64,000 bases of DNA from Hyphomicrobium sp. (GTDB taxonomy: Bacteria; Pseudomonadota; Alphaproteobacteria; Rhizobiales; Hyphomicrobiaceae). The notes beneath the pieces were generated by a model. The model was not told the DNA's origin. It made no database searches and saw nothing but the letters and a program-made list of their open reading frames with translations. Below, piece by piece: positions 51,692 through 61,409 of the stretch (position 1 is the first letter of the stretch; each line of letters opens with the position of its first letter). The stretch lies in the NCBI GenBank assembly GCA_022843145.1, contig JALHOF010000013.1:1-64000 (forward strand). Direction: 5' to 3'. The position numbers and the translations under genes are program-made.

Positions 51692-53956
51692 TCACGCCGG
51701 GCCTTCGCCCATATAGCCCGGCAGCCAGCTTTCGTGCGCCGTCCGGAGTTCGTCGAGCGGCAGAAACGCCTCACCCTTGAGTACGAGGCGATCGCCTCCG
51801 GCGCGGCCGACGATGCGGGCCGGGAGGGCCAGAAGCCGCGCCCGCTCGATCACTTCCTCGGCGTCTTTAGGGGTCACGGCCAACACGTAGCGGCCCTGGT
51901 CCTCGCCGAACCAGATCGCGTGCGGCGGCAGCTTGCCTTCATAGGGGAACAGTTCGACGCCGAGCCCGCTGCCGTGCTCGCCTCCGGCCAGCGCCATCTC
52001 GGAAATCGCGACGAGAAGTCCGCCGTCCGACACGTCGTGAACGGCCGAAACCTTGCCTTCGCGGATCAAGCCACGCACCAGACGCCCTGCCTTCAATTCG
52101 TCGGCGAGATCAACCGGGGGCGGTGCGCCTTCGAGCTTCTCGGCGACGATCTGCTGATAGAGCGACTGGCCGAGCCAACCCTGTTCGCGTCCGACCAGCA
52201 CGAGAAGATCGCCGGGCCGGGTGAGCGCGATCGTCGCCATGTACGCGGTATCGGGGATGAGGCCGACGCCGCCGATGGCGGGAGTAGGGGGTATGCCGAC
52301 GCCATTGGTTTCGTTGTAGAGCGAGACGTTACCCGACACGACCGGATAGTCGAGCACGCGGCAGGCTTCCGACATGCCTTTGACCGAGCCGACGAACTGG
52401 CCCATCACCTCGGGCCGCTCGGGGTTGGCGAAATTCATGTTGTCGGTGATGGCGAGCGGGTCCGCGCCGACCGCGATCAGGTTGCGCCATGTTTCGACGA
52501 CGGCCTGTTTGGTGCCCATCACCGGGTCTGCGGTGACATAGCGGGGTGTCACGTCGCAGGTAACGGCGAGCCCCTTCTTGGTGCCGTGGATGCGAACGAC
52601 AGCCGCGTCGCCGCCGGGGCGGATAACGGTGTCGCCCATCACCATGTGGTCGTATTGCTCCCAGATCCAGCGGCGCGAGCAGAGCTGCGGGTGGGCGAGC
52701 ATGGACTTGAGCGTGCCGAGCAGCGTGTTTGGCGCAGGCACCCATTCCGGAAGGATCGCCTTCGGCGGCACCGTCGGCACCCACGGCCGCTCGTACATCG
52801 GCGCGGAGTTGGCGAGCACCGGCACTGGCAGATCGGCTTCGATGACGCCCTTGTGCTTGACGATCATCCGTCCGGTGTCGGTCGTGATGCCGATCACCGC
52901 GAAATCGAGCCCCCACTTGCGGAAGATCGCCTCTGCCTCAGGCTCGCGCCCGGGCTTGAGGATCATCAGCATCCGCTCCTGGCTCTCGGAGAGCATCATC
53001 TCATAGGCGGTCATGCCGCTTTCGCGCTGCGGCACGTGATCGAGGTCGAGGTCGATGCCGACGCCGCCCTTGTCCGCCATCTCGGCCGTCGACGACGTGA
53101 GCCCCGCCGCGCCCATGTCCTGGATCGAACTGATCGCGTCGGTCGCCATCAGTTCGAGGCACGCCTCGATCAGCAGTTTCTCGGTGAAAGGGTCGCCGAC
53201 CTGGACGGTTGGGCGCTTCTCGTCGCTCTTGTCGTCGAATTCCGCCGACGCCATCGTCGCGCCGTGAATGCCGTCGCGGCCGGTCTTCGACCCGACGTAG
53301 ACGACTGGCAAGCCGACGCCGCGCGCCGCCGACGTGAAGATCTTGTCGGTCTTGGCGAGGCCGACGCACATTGCGTTGACAAGGATGTTGTTGTTGTAGC
53401 CGGCGTCGAAGTTGGTCTCGCCGCCGACGGTCGGGACGCCGACGCAATTGCCGTAACCGCCGATGCCCGAGACGACGCCCGAAACGAGGTGCCGCGTTTT
53501 GGGGTGTGACGGATCGCCGAAGCGCAGCGCGTTGAGATTGGCGACCGGACGCGCGCCCATCGTGAAGACGTCGCGCATGATGCCGCCGACGCCTGTCGCC
53601 GCGCCCTGATACGGCTCGATGTAGGATGGATGGTTGTGGCTTTCCATCTTGAACACGGCGCAGTCGCCGTCGCCGAGATCGACGACACCCGCGTTCTCGC
53701 CGGGGCCGTGGATCACCTGCGCGCCCGTGGTCGGCAGCGTCTTCAACCAGACGCGCGACGATTTGTAGGAGCAGTGTTCCGACCACATGACCGAGAAGAT
53801 GCCGAGTTCGGTGAGTGACGGTTCGCGGCCGAGGATCTTCAGCAGTCGCGGATACTCGTCACCCTTGAAGCCGTGGCTGGCGACGGTCTCGGGGGTGATG
53901 GTGGGCGCTCCTGCCGTGGTCGGGGCAGACGCCGGTGCGGGCTTCGCGGCATTCAT
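51692..53956 (-). CDS. purL: Phosphoribosylformylglycinamidine synthase, PurL subunit
   Basis: The small-type PurL (754 aa) converts FGAR to FGAM in purine synthesis, using ammonia from PurQ and PurS as bridging subunit. It has the AIRS/FGAM synthetase repeats: [50 protein letters not shown], and [16 protein letters not shown] in the second half. The ATG at 53956 fits the family length; a longer N-terminus to 54010 is unlikely. It is about 1 kb from purQ because a small divergent gene intervenes. Confidence 0.96.
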   Translation of the reverse strand: MNAAKPAPASAPTTAGAPTITPETVASHGFKGDEYPRLLKILGREPSLTELGIFSVMWSEHCSYKSSRVWLKTLPTTGAQVIHGPGENAGVVDLGDGDCAVFKMESHNHPSYIEPYQGAATGVGGIMRDVFTMGARPVANLNALRFGDPSHPKTRHLVSGVVSGIGGYGNCVGVPTVGGETNFDAGYNNNILVNAMCVGLAKTDKIFTSAARGVGLPVVYVGSKTGRDGIHGATMASAEFDDKSDEKRPTVQVGDPFTEKLLIEACLELMATDAISSIQDMGAAGLTSSTAEMADKGGVGIDLDLDHVPQRESGMTAYEMMLSESQERMLMILKPGREPEAEAIFRKWGLDFAVIGITTDTGRMIVKHKGVIEADLPVPVLANSAPMYERPWVPTVPPKAILPEWVPAPNTLLGTLKSMLAHPQLCSRRWIWEQYDHMVMGDTVIRPGGDAAVVRIHGTKKGLAVTCDVTPRYVTADPVMGTKQAVVETWRNLIAVGADPLAITDNMNFANPERPEVMGQFVGSVKGMSEACRVLDYPVVSGNVSLYNETNGVGIPPTPAIGGVGLIPDTAYMATIALTRPGDLLVLVGREQGWLGQSLYQQIVAEKLEGAPPPVDLADELKAGRLVRGLIREGKVSAVHDVSDGGLLVAISEMALAGGEHGSGLGVELFPYEGKLPPHAIWFGEDQGRYVLAVTPKDAEEVIERARLLALPARIVGRAGGDRLVLKGEAFLPLDELRTAHESWLPGYMGEGPA

Positions 53957-54117
53957 GAGCGGTCGTCTCAGCTCCGTATCGGGGGCTCGGCCATTCGCTT
54001 CTGAAAACAAGTCGCCTTGGCGGGTGACACAGAACGGGCGACCGGAGGAACTCTATAGCTGGGGGCGGCGGGTTTGTCGTGCGCTCGCGCGATGGCTCGC
54101 ATGCGGCGAATGTCCAA

Positions 54118-54192
54118 CTTCATGTTGGTGTCATGAACGGCTTCATGCCGCTGTTCATGTCGTGGATGTTCATGTCCTAGAGATGTTCATGT
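54118..54192. repeat. Cluster of TTCATG repeats
   Basis: Within 75 bases: TTCATGTT, TCATGAAC, TTCATGCC and then three GTTCATGT (54153, 54168, 54185; spacings 15 and 17). It lies in the 490-base gap between divergent purL and the secreted-protein gene at 54448, so it could be a regulatory array. The rest of 53957-54447 shows no gene. Confidence 0.45.
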
Positions 54193-54447
54193 TACTGCTG
54201 CGGGTAGGTGGTCGGTAGGCGCTCGGAGCCCCAAAGTCCCAAATTGCGGAACTTTTGACCTACCCGTTTGGGCTGTGACCGTTCAGCGCTGTCGAGACTG
54301 CATTGCTGCGCTGCATCAGGCGCCCTTTTGCTAGTCAATACATAGGGTTATCTACGGCCTTGTCGCCAGTGACCGGGAATACCCGGCGCTGCGGCCGCGT
54401 CCGGCACTCGCCGGGCTGCACACCGTGATGATCTAGGAGCCACTGCC

Positions 54448-54852
54448 ATGAACACCACTTTCTCGTCGCTCGTGCTTGCGTCCGCCATCGCCCTGTCCGC
54501 GATTGCCGGCGGTGCCGCTGCTGACACCGGTACAGCAGGCGCTGGGGCTTCGATGGCCAATCTCAAGCCGCGCCAGGGAATCTCGCTCGACGTCGGCAGC
54601 AAGCGCGCCGTCGGCTATTTCCTGGCCGATTCGCGCATCTGTAATCTGACGCTGCTCGTCGCCGACCGTATGGACGAGGGCTCGACGGAGGTCCCGGCCG
54701 CAACCAGGCTGCAGTTCGAAGTCGCCGCTGGCTCAGATGTCCGTGTCGACACCAGCGAGGGCAAGGCCCTGGCCTTCGGTTGCGCCACGGACGCCAAGTC
54801 GATGCGCGTCAACACCCTCGACCAGCTCGCGGCGTACAGCCCCATTCGCTGA
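54448..54852 (+). CDS. Secreted hypothetical protein, 134 aa
   Basis: A signal peptide (SLVLASAIALSAIAGGAAAD) precedes a beta-rich domain with two Cys (SRICNLTLLV ... LAFGCATDA). GGAG lies ~10 bases before the ATG. The stretch GSKRAVGYFLADSRICNLTLLV is typical of small periplasmic proteins conserved in Hyphomicrobiales without known role. It sits alone on the plus strand between purL and purQ and has its own terminator. Confidence 0.75.
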   Translation: MNTTFSSLVLASAIALSAIAGGAAADTGTAGAGASMANLKPRQGISLDVGSKRAVGYFLADSRICNLTLLVADRMDEGSTEVPAATRLQFEVAAGSDVRVDTSEGKALAFGCATDAKSMRVNTLDQLAAYSPIR

Positions 54853-54883
54853 TCCGCCATCCACGCAGCCCCGAAAACAACGC

Positions 54884-54913
54884 AGAGGGACCGGTTCGAC
54901 GCCGGTCCCTTTC
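54884..54913. terminator. Terminator between the secreted-protein gene and purQ
   Basis: The stem AGGGACCGG / CCGGTCCCT with a short loop, flanked by GAG and TTTCTC, lies between convergent genes and could serve both. Confidence 0.8.
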
Positions 54914-54936
54914 TCGTTTCAGATCGCTGGCGACTG

Positions 54937-55635
54937 TCACGCGGCGGCGAGGCTTTCTACGGCGCTCTCGAACACCTTGCGCCCATCGATACCGCCCAGC
55001 GCATCCTCGAACAGCCGCTCGGGGTGGGGCATCATGCCGAGCACGCGGCGGTTGGCGCTGACGATGCCCGCGATGTTGTTCTGCGCGCCGTTCGGACAGG
55101 TGTCAGGCGACACGACGCCCTTTGCATCCGAATAGCGGAACGCGACGCGGCCCTCGCCCTCTATCCGCGCCAGCGTCTCGGCATCGGCGAAGTAGTTGCC
55201 TTCTGCGTGCGCGATCGAGATTCGCACCAGCTGACCCTTCGCATAGCGGCGCGTGAAGAACGTGTCGGTCGCTTCGACCTTCAGCCATACGTCGCGACAG
55301 ATGAATCGCAGCGAAGCGTTACGCATCAAAACACCGGGCAACAGTCCAGATTCGCAAAGGATTTGGAAGCCGTTGCAGATGCCGAGCACGGGTGTGCCCG
55401 CGTTTGCCTTGGCGATCACGTCCTTCATGATCGGCGAATGCGCGGCCATCGCCCCGCAACGCAGATAGTCGCCGTACGAAAACCCGCCCGGGAGTACGAT
55501 CAGGTCCGAAGCTGGGACGGTCGCGTCGCCGTGCCAGACCATGCTGACCGGGCTGCCTGTTACGCGCTCCAGCGCGACCTTGACGTCGCGGTCGCAGTTG
55601 GAGCCGGGGAAGACGATGACGGATGCGCGGATCAT
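54937..55635 (-). CDS. purQ: Phosphoribosylformylglycinamidine synthase, PurQ glutaminase subunit
   Basis: The 232-aa class I glutamine amidotransferase releases ammonia for PurL. The nucleophile elbow VLGICNGFQ (Cys near residue 86) and the C-terminal [11 protein letters not shown] give the Cys-His-Glu triad, and the N-terminal [12 protein letters not shown] strand is typical. The start overlaps the stop of the upstream hypothetical gene by four bases, showing coupling within a purS-small protein-hypothetical-purQ run. Confidence 0.96.
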   Translation of the reverse strand: MIRASVIVFPGSNCDRDVKVALERVTGSPVSMVWHGDATVPASDLIVLPGGFSYGDYLRCGAMAAHSPIMKDVIAKANAGTPVLGICNGFQILCESGLLPGVLMRNASLRFICRDVWLKVEATDTFFTRRYAKGQLVRISIAHAEGNYFADAETLARIEGEGRVAFRYSDAKGVVSPDTCPNGAQNNIAGIVSANRRVLGMMPHPERLFEDALGGIDGRKVFESAVESLAAA

Positions 55636-56144
55636 GGCGTGACCTTCCTGCAGACGCCCTCTTCGAGGGCTTCGATGTCCTTGCCGCGAAACGTCGAGGC
55701 GCGCAAGGCCAGGGTCGCGGGCTTCAACACGGCCAGAAGTAGCAGTTCGCCCTCGGCCAACTTATCAAGTGAATTCGGCTTTGGCGCCCAGAGGTGGATC
55801 TCACCAGCCGGCTGAACCGAAAGCGGGCAACCCTCGTTGCAAGCGGTTCGCTGGGTTTTCGCGAATGCGGCATCATGCTGATCGCTGACGGATATGATTG
55901 TCCAAACACCTGGGGTTCCAGCCGCGGGCGGCGCCGTTAGCTGCAGAGTGATGGCGCCATTGCTCGCTTTGGCCGCGTCGGCGGCCACGACAACGGCCTT
56001 GGTATCACACTCGATCGCCAGACCTGTGCCGGGAGCGAACGACCAGCCGCCCCCCGGATCGGCGGCACACGGTGTGGTCATCCCGATCACGGTAGCCAGG
56101 ATGGCGGCGGCGAACCCCGTCGCAGTGCCGAGAATTGCGATCAT
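55632..56144 (-). CDS. Secreted hypothetical protein in the purS-purQ run
   Basis: The 170-aa product has an N-terminal signal ([22 protein letters not shown]) and a mature part of about 140 residues with four Cys ([21 protein letters not shown]) and short beta strands. No family recognised. It overlaps both its upstream 53-aa membrane-protein gene (ATGA) and purQ (ATGA), so it is translated with the purine genes although it appears to be exported. Whether it has anything to do with purines is unknown. Confidence 0.7.
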   Translation of the reverse strand: MIAILGTATGFAAAILATVIGMTTPCAADPGGGWSFAPGTGLAIECDTKAVVVAADAAKASNGAITLQLTAPPAAGTPGVWTIISVSDQHDAAFAKTQRTACNEGCPLSVQPAGEIHLWAPKPNSLDKLAEGELLLLAVLKPATLALRASTFRGKDIEALEEGVCRKVTP

Positions 56145-56302
56145 TTGAGCGTCAACATCACGGCTACGGCGGCGGCCGCGAGCGGAAGCAGAATGAAAAT
56201 CGCGACTTTGATCGCCATGAAACGGATCGCCTGCTTGGCGTCGCGCGCTGGATCAATGGGGCGGTCGCTGTCCGGCTTGGCGATCTCTTCGGCCTCGGCC
56301 AT
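56141..56302 (-). CDS. Small membrane protein associated with the FGAM synthase genes
   Basis: A 53-aa protein: a polar, acidic N-terminus (AEAEEIAKPDSDRPIDPARD), a short basic amphipathic part, and one C-terminal transmembrane helix (IFILLPLAAAAVAVMLTL). It sits 9 bases after purS and overlaps the next gene by ATGA. A small membrane protein at this place beside purS/purQ is recurrent in Hyphomicrobiales. Its role, perhaps membrane tethering of FGAM synthase, is not established. Confidence 0.75.
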   Translation of the reverse strand: MAEAEEIAKPDSDRPIDPARDAKQAIRFMAIKVAIFILLPLAAAAVAVMLTLK

Positions 56303-56311
56303 CTCGAACGC

Positions 56312-56554
56312 CTAGCGCACCAGCTCGTAGCTGTAGTTCTCGATGACCATGTTGGCGAGCAGCTCGCGGCACATGCGCTCCACGGCGGCCTTGGCCTTGG
56401 TCTCGTCGGTCTCGTTGAGCGCGACCTCGATGTATTTGCCCTGCCGCACGTCGTCGACGCCGGGAATGCCCAGCGCGTCAATGGCGTGGTGAATGGCCTT
56501 GCCCTGCGGATCGAGGACGCCGTTCTTGAGGGTGATCTTGATGCGGGCTTTCAT
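56312..56554 (-). CDS. purS: Phosphoribosylformylglycinamidine synthase, PurS subunit
   Basis: The 80-aa protein matches PurS throughout: KARIKITLKNGVLDPQGKAI, DDVRQGKYIEVAL and the C-terminal CRELLANMVIENYSYE. PurS dimers bridge PurL and PurQ. It is the first gene of a four-gene coupled run ending in purQ and follows purC on the same strand, with an 89-base gap containing an inverted repeat. Confidence 0.95.
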   Translation of the reverse strand: MKARIKITLKNGVLDPQGKAIHHAIDALGIPGVDDVRQGKYIEVALNETDETKAKAAVERMCRELLANMVIENYSYELVR

Positions 56555-56571
56555 GAGGTCAGGTTCCAGGT

Positions 56572-56637
56572 TCGAAGTGACAGGTTACAGGGAAGTAAGC
56601 GGCCGAGCGCCGCCCTGTCACCTGTAACCTGTAACCT
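56572..56637. repeat. Inverted repeat in the purC-purS gap
   Basis: CAGGTTACAGG (56581-56591) is complementary to CCTGTAACCTG (56621-56631). The right side carries a tandem CTGTAAC CTGTAAC and the left side three AGGTT words. The spacer contains GCGGC...GCCGC, so the RNA could fold into a long hairpin, possibly an attenuator or a dispersed repeat element. Confidence 0.5.
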
Positions 56638-56643
56638 TTCACC

Positions 56644-57435
56644 TCAATTCGGCTTGCCAGTCGGGTTCGAGGCGACGAGTACGGGACCCGAGCCCTTCGG
56701 CCGCGGCGTTTCGTTCAGCACGCCAAGGCGCTTGGCGACTTCCTGGTAGGCCTCGAGCACGCCGCCCAGGTCGCGGCGGAAGCGGTCCTTGTCGAGCTTG
56801 TCGCCCGACTGGATGTCCCACAGCCGGCAGCAGTCGGGGCTGATTTCGTCGGCGAGCACGATCCGCATCTGCTGATCGTTGTCCCAGAGGCGTCCGAATT
56901 CGACCTTGAAGTCGACCAGCCGGATGCCGATGCCGAGGAACAACCCGACGAGGAAGTCGTTGATGCGCAGGCCGAGCTGCATCACCTCGTCGATCTCCTG
57001 CGGCGTCGCCCATCCGAATGCGGTGATATGCTCTTCCGAAACCATCGGATCGTTGAGCTTGTCGTTCTTGTAGTAGAACTCGACGATGGAGCGCGGCAGT
57101 TGCGTGCCCTCCTCGAGGCCGAGACGCGTCGACAGCGAACCGGCAGCGACATTGCGCACGACCACCTCGAGCGGGATGATCTCGACCTCGCGGATCAACT
57201 GCTCGCGCATGTTGATGCGCTTGATGAAGTGCGTGGGTACGCCGATTTCGCCGAGCCGCTGGAACACGTATTCCGAGATGCGGTTGTTGAGCACGCCCTT
57301 GCCTTCGATCAGCGCGTGCTTCTTGGCGTTGAACGCGGTGGCGTCATCCTTGAAATGCTGGATGAGCGTGCCCGGCTCGGGCCCCTCATAAAGCACCTTG
57401 GCCTTGCCCTCGTAGATGCGCCGCCGCTTATTCAT
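56644..57435 (-). CDS. purC: SAICAR synthetase
   Basis: The 263-aa enzyme ligates aspartate to CAIR in purine synthesis. Seen motifs: [13 protein letters not shown] at the N-terminus, [27 protein letters not shown]-like [26 protein letters not shown] and [14 protein letters not shown]. Length is normal. The ATG at 57435 is chosen since homologues start with [10 protein letters not shown]; the ATG at 57480 would add 15 unrelated residues. Confidence 0.96.
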   Translation of the reverse strand: MNKRRRIYEGKAKVLYEGPEPGTLIQHFKDDATAFNAKKHALIEGKGVLNNRISEYVFQRLGEIGVPTHFIKRINMREQLIREVEIIPLEVVVRNVAAGSLSTRLGLEEGTQLPRSIVEFYYKNDKLNDPMVSEEHITAFGWATPQEIDEVMQLGLRINDFLVGLFLGIGIRLVDFKVEFGRLWDNDQQMRIVLADEISPDCCRLWDIQSGDKLDKDRFRRDLGGVLEAYQEVAKRLGVLNETPRPKGSGPVLVASNPTGKPN

Positions 57436-57797
57436 CCCTGGACCCCTGACGATCTGGCTCATATGACTTTCGAATCTCACTCACACACGCGCGACCGCAA
57501 GGACGCTGGCTGTTGATGTTGTGGAAGTTTTCTGGGCTTCCCGCGGCGCTCGCCATGTCTCTTGCGGGTCTCCGACACGACGCCGTTTTATAGTCCGGAC
57601 ACTAGCGGAACCGGGGGGGAGAGACAATGTTAACGAAGGGCATCGTTCGGCTCGTGGGTAACGGTCCGGGACGGCCCCAGGCAAGCCGTTGATTTGGTTC
57701 GGCCCCCAGGCTATGCCTCACGCGCAACCGATTGCCGCAGGTGATATGCAACTAGAGCGTGTGCGCCTGCAACACGAGATTTCAATTGGAGACCGAG

Positions 57798-58118
57798 ATG
57801 ACCCAGTTCGACGATCGCCAGAAGTCGTTCGAGAAAAAGTTCGCCATGGACGCCGAATTGAAATTCAAGGCCGAGTCACGCCGAAACAAGGCACTGGCCG
57901 AATGGGCCGGCTCGAAGCTCGGTCTCACCGGCGGCGAACTCGAGGATTACATCAAAGCTGTCCGCAAGGCCGACCTCGTTGAGAAGGGCGACGACGACGT
58001 GTTCCGGAAAGTGAAAGGCGATCTCGACGCCAAGGGTGCCGGTGTACCCGATGCCGAACTGCGCCGGGTGATGGGTGAGCTGCTCGCCAAGGCCGTCCAC
58101 GATATCGAATCGACTTGA
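57798..58118 (+). CDS. ATP synthase zeta-subunit-like protein (DUF1476)
   Basis: The 106-aa helical protein matches DUF1476: FDDRQKSFEKKFAMDAELKFK at the N-terminus, then ARRNKALAEWAG-like SRRNKALAEWAG and a C-terminal EFRRVMGELL-like segment. In Paracoccus the family member is the zeta subunit, which inhibits ATP hydrolysis by F1. GGAG lies 8 bases before the ATG. It stands alone on the plus strand between purC and the hydrolase. The gap 57436-57797 shows no other gene. Confidence 0.88.
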   Translation: MTQFDDRQKSFEKKFAMDAELKFKAESRRNKALAEWAGSKLGLTGGELEDYIKAVRKADLVEKGDDDVFRKVKGDLDAKGAGVPDAELRRVMGELLAKAVHDIEST

Positions 58119-58153
58119 ACCTGAGCGGCGGATTAATTGAAGGCACTGGAACT

Positions 58154-58192
58154 CACGAGGGGTGGGCGAATGCCCGCCCCTCGTGACGTTTT
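58154..58192. terminator. Terminator after the DUF1476 gene
   Basis: A 14-bp stem (CACGAGGGGTGGGC and its near-perfect complement, one G-T pair) with loop GAAT, followed by ACGTTTT. It lies between convergent genes. Confidence 0.85.
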
Positions 58193-58769
58193 AGCCAAGG
58201 CCCTTGAGGAAGCTGCCGAACCGCAACAGGCCCTCCGGCCAGGGACCGTGGCCGGATGCGACGTTGATGTGGCCGGACATCCCGCCGTCGACGAACGATG
58301 CGCCCCAGGCCGTTGCGAGTTCTCGCGCCCGTTCGATACTGCAGAACGGGTCGTCTTGCGAAGCGACGAGCGTCGCGGGGAATGGTAGTGGCAGCAGCGG
58401 CAGCGGTGCAAATCCGCCGTGGTCGCGGTCGAACGTGTAGCCTTCGGTGACGGGCCACGCCGCCGCGTTATCGACATCGGCGGGCGCGACCAGGTATGCG
58501 CCGGCGACGAGTCCTCGCGGCAGCTTCTGGGCCGCGTGGACCACGGCGATGCACCCGAGGCTATGGGCCACGAGCACGGGCGGACGGGTTGCCTTGACCA
58601 CGGCGGCGACGATGTTCGCGACCCACTTTTCTCGATTTGGATTGTACCAATTCACCTGTTCGATACGACGCGCGGTCGTCAGGCTGCGCTCCCAGCGCGA
58701 CTGCCAATGGTCGCGGCCTGAACTCGACCAGCCAGGCACGATCAGAATGTCGACGTCCGAAGTGCGCAT
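58191..58769 (-). CDS. RBBP9/YdeN-type alpha/beta hydrolase
   Basis: The 192-aa serine hydrolase has the family start ILIVPGWSSSGRDHWQSRWE, the nucleophile elbow AHSLGC (Ser near residue 70), a DDPF segment carrying the Asp, and GHINVASGHGPWPEG with the His. All triad residues are present. Natural substrates of this family are unknown. It lies 9 bases after purB on the same strand and may be cotranscribed. Confidence 0.9.
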   Translation of the reverse strand: MRTSDVDILIVPGWSSSGRDHWQSRWERSLTTARRIEQVNWYNPNREKWVANIVAAVVKATRPPVLVAHSLGCIAVVHAAQKLPRGLVAGAYLVAPADVDNAAAWPVTEGYTFDRDHGGFAPLPLLPLPFPATLVASQDDPFCSIERARELATAWGASFVDGGMSGHINVASGHGPWPEGLLRFGSFLKGLG

Positions 58770-58778
58770 CGGCTGGCC

Positions 58779-60086
58779 TCACGCGCGTCCGAAGACGCGG
58801 GTGAAGATCGTGTCGACGTGCTTCAGGTGATAGCCCAAGTCGAACATCGCCTCGAGGTCCTTGGCCGGGACACGCGCCGTGACGTCCTTGTCGGCTTTCA
58901 ACTCGGCGAGGAAGTCGGCGCCATGCTCCCAGGTCTTCATCGCGTTGCGCTGCACCATGGCGTACGACTCCTCACGGGATGCGCCGGCCTGCGTCAGCGC
59001 CAAAAGCACGCGCTGAGAATTGTGGAGCCCGCCGAGCCGATCGAGGTTCTTCTTCATGTTCTCGGGATAGACGACGAGTTTCTCAATGACGCCGGCCAGG
59101 CGATTGAGCGCGAAATCGAGGGTGATGGTCGCGTCCGGGCCGATCATGCGCTCGACCGAGGAGTGCGAAATATCGCGCTCGTGCCAAAGTGCGACGTTCT
59201 CCATCGCCGGCATGGCATAGGCGCGGACCATGCGCGCAAGACCCGTCAAGTTCTCGGTCAGCACCGGATTGCGCTTGTGCGGCATCGCCGACGAGCCCTT
59301 CTGGCCGGGCGAGAAGAACTCCTCCGCCTCCAGAACCTCGGTGCGCTGGAGATGGCGGATCTCGATCGCAAGCCGCTCGACCGACGACGCGATGACGCCG
59401 AGGGTTGCAAAGAACATGGCGTGGCGGTCGCGCGGGATCACCTGCGTCGAGACCGGCTCCGGGACGAGGCCGAGCTTCCCGGCAACGAACTCTTCAATGC
59501 GCGGATCAATGTTGGCAAAGGTGCCGACGGCGCCGGAAATGGCGCAGGTCGCAATCTCGGAGCGGGCCGAGACGAGACGGGCACGATTGCGAGCGAACTC
59601 GGCGTGAGCGAACGCCAGCTTGATCCCGAACGTTGTCGGCTCGGCGTGGATCCCGTGGCTACGGCCAATGGTCGGTGTCGTCTTGTACTCGAAGGCGCGC
59701 TTCTCGAGCGCGTCGAGGACGCGGACGATGCCGGCTTCGAGCAGGTTCGCGGCGCGCACGAGTTGCACACTGAGGCAAGTATCGAGCACGTCCGATGATG
59801 TCATGCCCTGATGCACGAAGCGGGCTTCGGGACCGACGTTTTCGGCAAGGTGGGTCAGGAACGCGATGACGTCGTGCTTGGTGACGGCCTCGATTTCGTC
59901 GATACGGGCGACATCGAATGTCGCGGCGGACCCTTTATCCCAGATCACCTTGGCCGCGTCTTTCGGGATCATGCCGATCTCGGCCATCGCATTCGCGGCG
60001 TGCGCTTCGATCTCGAACCAGATCCGGAACCGTGTCGCGGGCTCCCAGATCGCGACCATTTCGGGACGGGAATAGCGGGGGATCAT
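58779..60086 (-). CDS. purB: Adenylosuccinate lyase
   Basis: The 435-aa lyase acts twice in purine synthesis (SAICAR to AICAR, adenylosuccinate to AMP). It has the superfamily signature GSSAMPHKRNP (flexible catalytic loop), TSSDVLDTCLSVQL and GRSHGIHAEPTTFG with catalytic His. Full length. It is upstream of the other pur genes but separated from purC by the hydrolase and the opposite-strand DUF1476 gene. Confidence 0.96.
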   Translation of the reverse strand: MIPRYSRPEMVAIWEPATRFRIWFEIEAHAANAMAEIGMIPKDAAKVIWDKGSAATFDVARIDEIEAVTKHDVIAFLTHLAENVGPEARFVHQGMTSSDVLDTCLSVQLVRAANLLEAGIVRVLDALEKRAFEYKTTPTIGRSHGIHAEPTTFGIKLAFAHAEFARNRARLVSARSEIATCAISGAVGTFANIDPRIEEFVAGKLGLVPEPVSTQVIPRDRHAMFFATLGVIASSVERLAIEIRHLQRTEVLEAEEFFSPGQKGSSAMPHKRNPVLTENLTGLARMVRAYAMPAMENVALWHERDISHSSVERMIGPDATITLDFALNRLAGVIEKLVVYPENMKKNLDRLGGLHNSQRVLLALTQAGASREESYAMVQRNAMKTWEHGADFLAELKADKDVTARVPAKDLEAMFDLGYHLKHVDTIFTRVFGRA

Positions 60087-60213
60087 CGATGCCTCGTGGT
60101 GACGGCGCGCGCGGCAACGGCACGGGCGCGCGGTTGAGTTCTAGCGGCCGAGGCCTAGCAGACGCGATCCCAACCTTCAATGCAGCGTGCGGAGCGGCAT
60201 GGTGGCCGCGGCG

Positions 60214-60393
60214 TCATGTGCGCTCGAGGTCCCGCCGCAGGATGATCGAGGGCTTTGACGTGACGCATCGCCAGCCGACGATGGTGAACTGGCCGCCCGC
60301 GGATTGGCAACGCCGGGTCTGCCAAGCCACGATGGCGATCCAGATGAGCATGACGCCAGCGAGGATCCACAAGGCCAGGTTGCGCGACGTCAT
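60214..60393 (-). CDS. Small single-pass membrane protein, 59 aa
   Basis: A GAGGGG ribosome site precedes the ATG at 60393. The product has one N-terminal helix (LALWILAGVMLIWIAIVAW) and a basic tail with two Cys (RRCQSAGG, GWRCVTSKP) ending in RRDLERT. The start overlaps the stop of the P1 peptidase gene by four bases, so the two are coupled. No known function; the Cys pair suggests a disulfide or metal site. Confidence 0.65.
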   Translation of the reverse strand: MTSRNLALWILAGVMLIWIAIVAWQTRRCQSAGGQFTIVGWRCVTSKPSIILRRDLERT

Positions 60394-61409
60394 CGAAACC
60401 CCTCGGGAAATCGCGTGCGATAGGCGGGCGGTCCGGTCCATCCCGGAGGCGCATCATCGGCTTCATAAACGGCACGCGCTATGGCGCGCGATAGGCAATT
60501 GGCCGCTTCGGCGCCGATTCGTGCAAGGGAGACATGCGTAGCCGGAGCATGAGCGTCGCCGGTCGAGAGCGCAAACACCGTGTCGCCGTCGAGAGGTGTA
60601 TGAACGGGGTAGACCGCGCGCGACATGCCGGTCTGTGCCATCACGGCGAGCCGGTGGCATTGCGCTTTGTCCAGCCGCGCGTTCGTGGCGACCACGGCGA
60701 TGGTGGTGTTGGTGGGACCGGCCCGTGCACCTCCTTTGAGTTGGATCACGGTGGCGGAACTCGACCAATCACGGGCGACACCGTGCCCGCCGTACTCCCG
60801 CGCACGTTCGAACGGTGCGGCCCAGAAGTGCTTTCCATCGCCCACGGTCACAGCGCCGACGGCGTTGACCGCAACCAACGCGCCGACCATCACGCCGTCG
60901 TCGAGTGTCGTGGAGCAACTGCCCAAGCCACCACGCAACGTCGCCGTCGTCGCCCCGAAGCCGGCGCCCGCGCTCCCGAGGACGAACCGGTCAGCCGCGG
61001 CGTCGCATGCGGCCAATGCCAGGCGCGCGTAGGGTGGGTCCATCCCCCAGGCCTTATAGCCGCCGTTGCCCAGATCGAACAGGACCGCCTGCGGAACGAT
61101 CGGTACGCGCGCCGCACCGACCGCAAAACCGATGCCTCGCTGGGCGAGCCATCGTTGCACGCCACCCGCCGCGTCCAATCCGAAGGCGGAGCCACCCGAC
61201 AGCACCAGGCCATGTACTTCGCCCACGACTCCAGCGAGGCCGAGTGCGTCGGTCTCGCGCGTGCCTGGCCCGCCACCACGGACGTCGACCGCGGCCGTCA
61301 CAGGACCTTGCGGCAAAACAACGCTGACCCCGGTCATCGCAGCGGCGTCATGGGCGTTGCCAACGCGCAGGCCGGCGATGTCGGTAATCAGATTGCGCGG
61401 TCCCGGCAC
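60390..61409 (-). CDS. P1 family peptidase (DmpA/aminopeptidase-esterase)
   Basis: The 339-aa protein belongs to the DmpA-type Ntn-hydrolases, which cleave themselves into two chains and act on D- or beta-amino peptides and amides. Motifs: LITDIAGLRVGNA at the N-terminus, LSGGSAFGLDAAGG, and GPTNTTIAVVATNARL around the cleavage site, where Thr stands at the place of the DmpA nucleophile Ser. Thr is also used in some members. The following small membrane protein overlaps its end. Confidence 0.88.
   Translation of the reverse strand: MPGPRNLITDIAGLRVGNAHDAAAMTGVSVVLPQGPVTAAVDVRGGGPGTRETDALGLAGVVGEVHGLVLSGGSAFGLDAAGGVQRWLAQRGIGFAVGAARVPIVPQAVLFDLGNGGYKAWGMDPPYARLALAACDAAADRFVLGSAGAGFGATTATLRGGLGSCSTTLDDGVMVGALVAVNAVGAVTVGDGKHFWAAPFERAREYGGHGVARDWSSSATVIQLKGGARAGPTNTTIAVVATNARLDKAQCHRLAVMAQTGMSRAVYPVHTPLDGDTVFALSTGDAHAPATHVSLARIGAEAANCLSRAIARAVYEADDAPPGWTGPPAYRTRFPEGFR

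Noticed and set aside
51689-53509. Long plus-strand open frame (606 codons) opposite purL
   Set aside because: Antisense of purL; no domain pattern and no start context.
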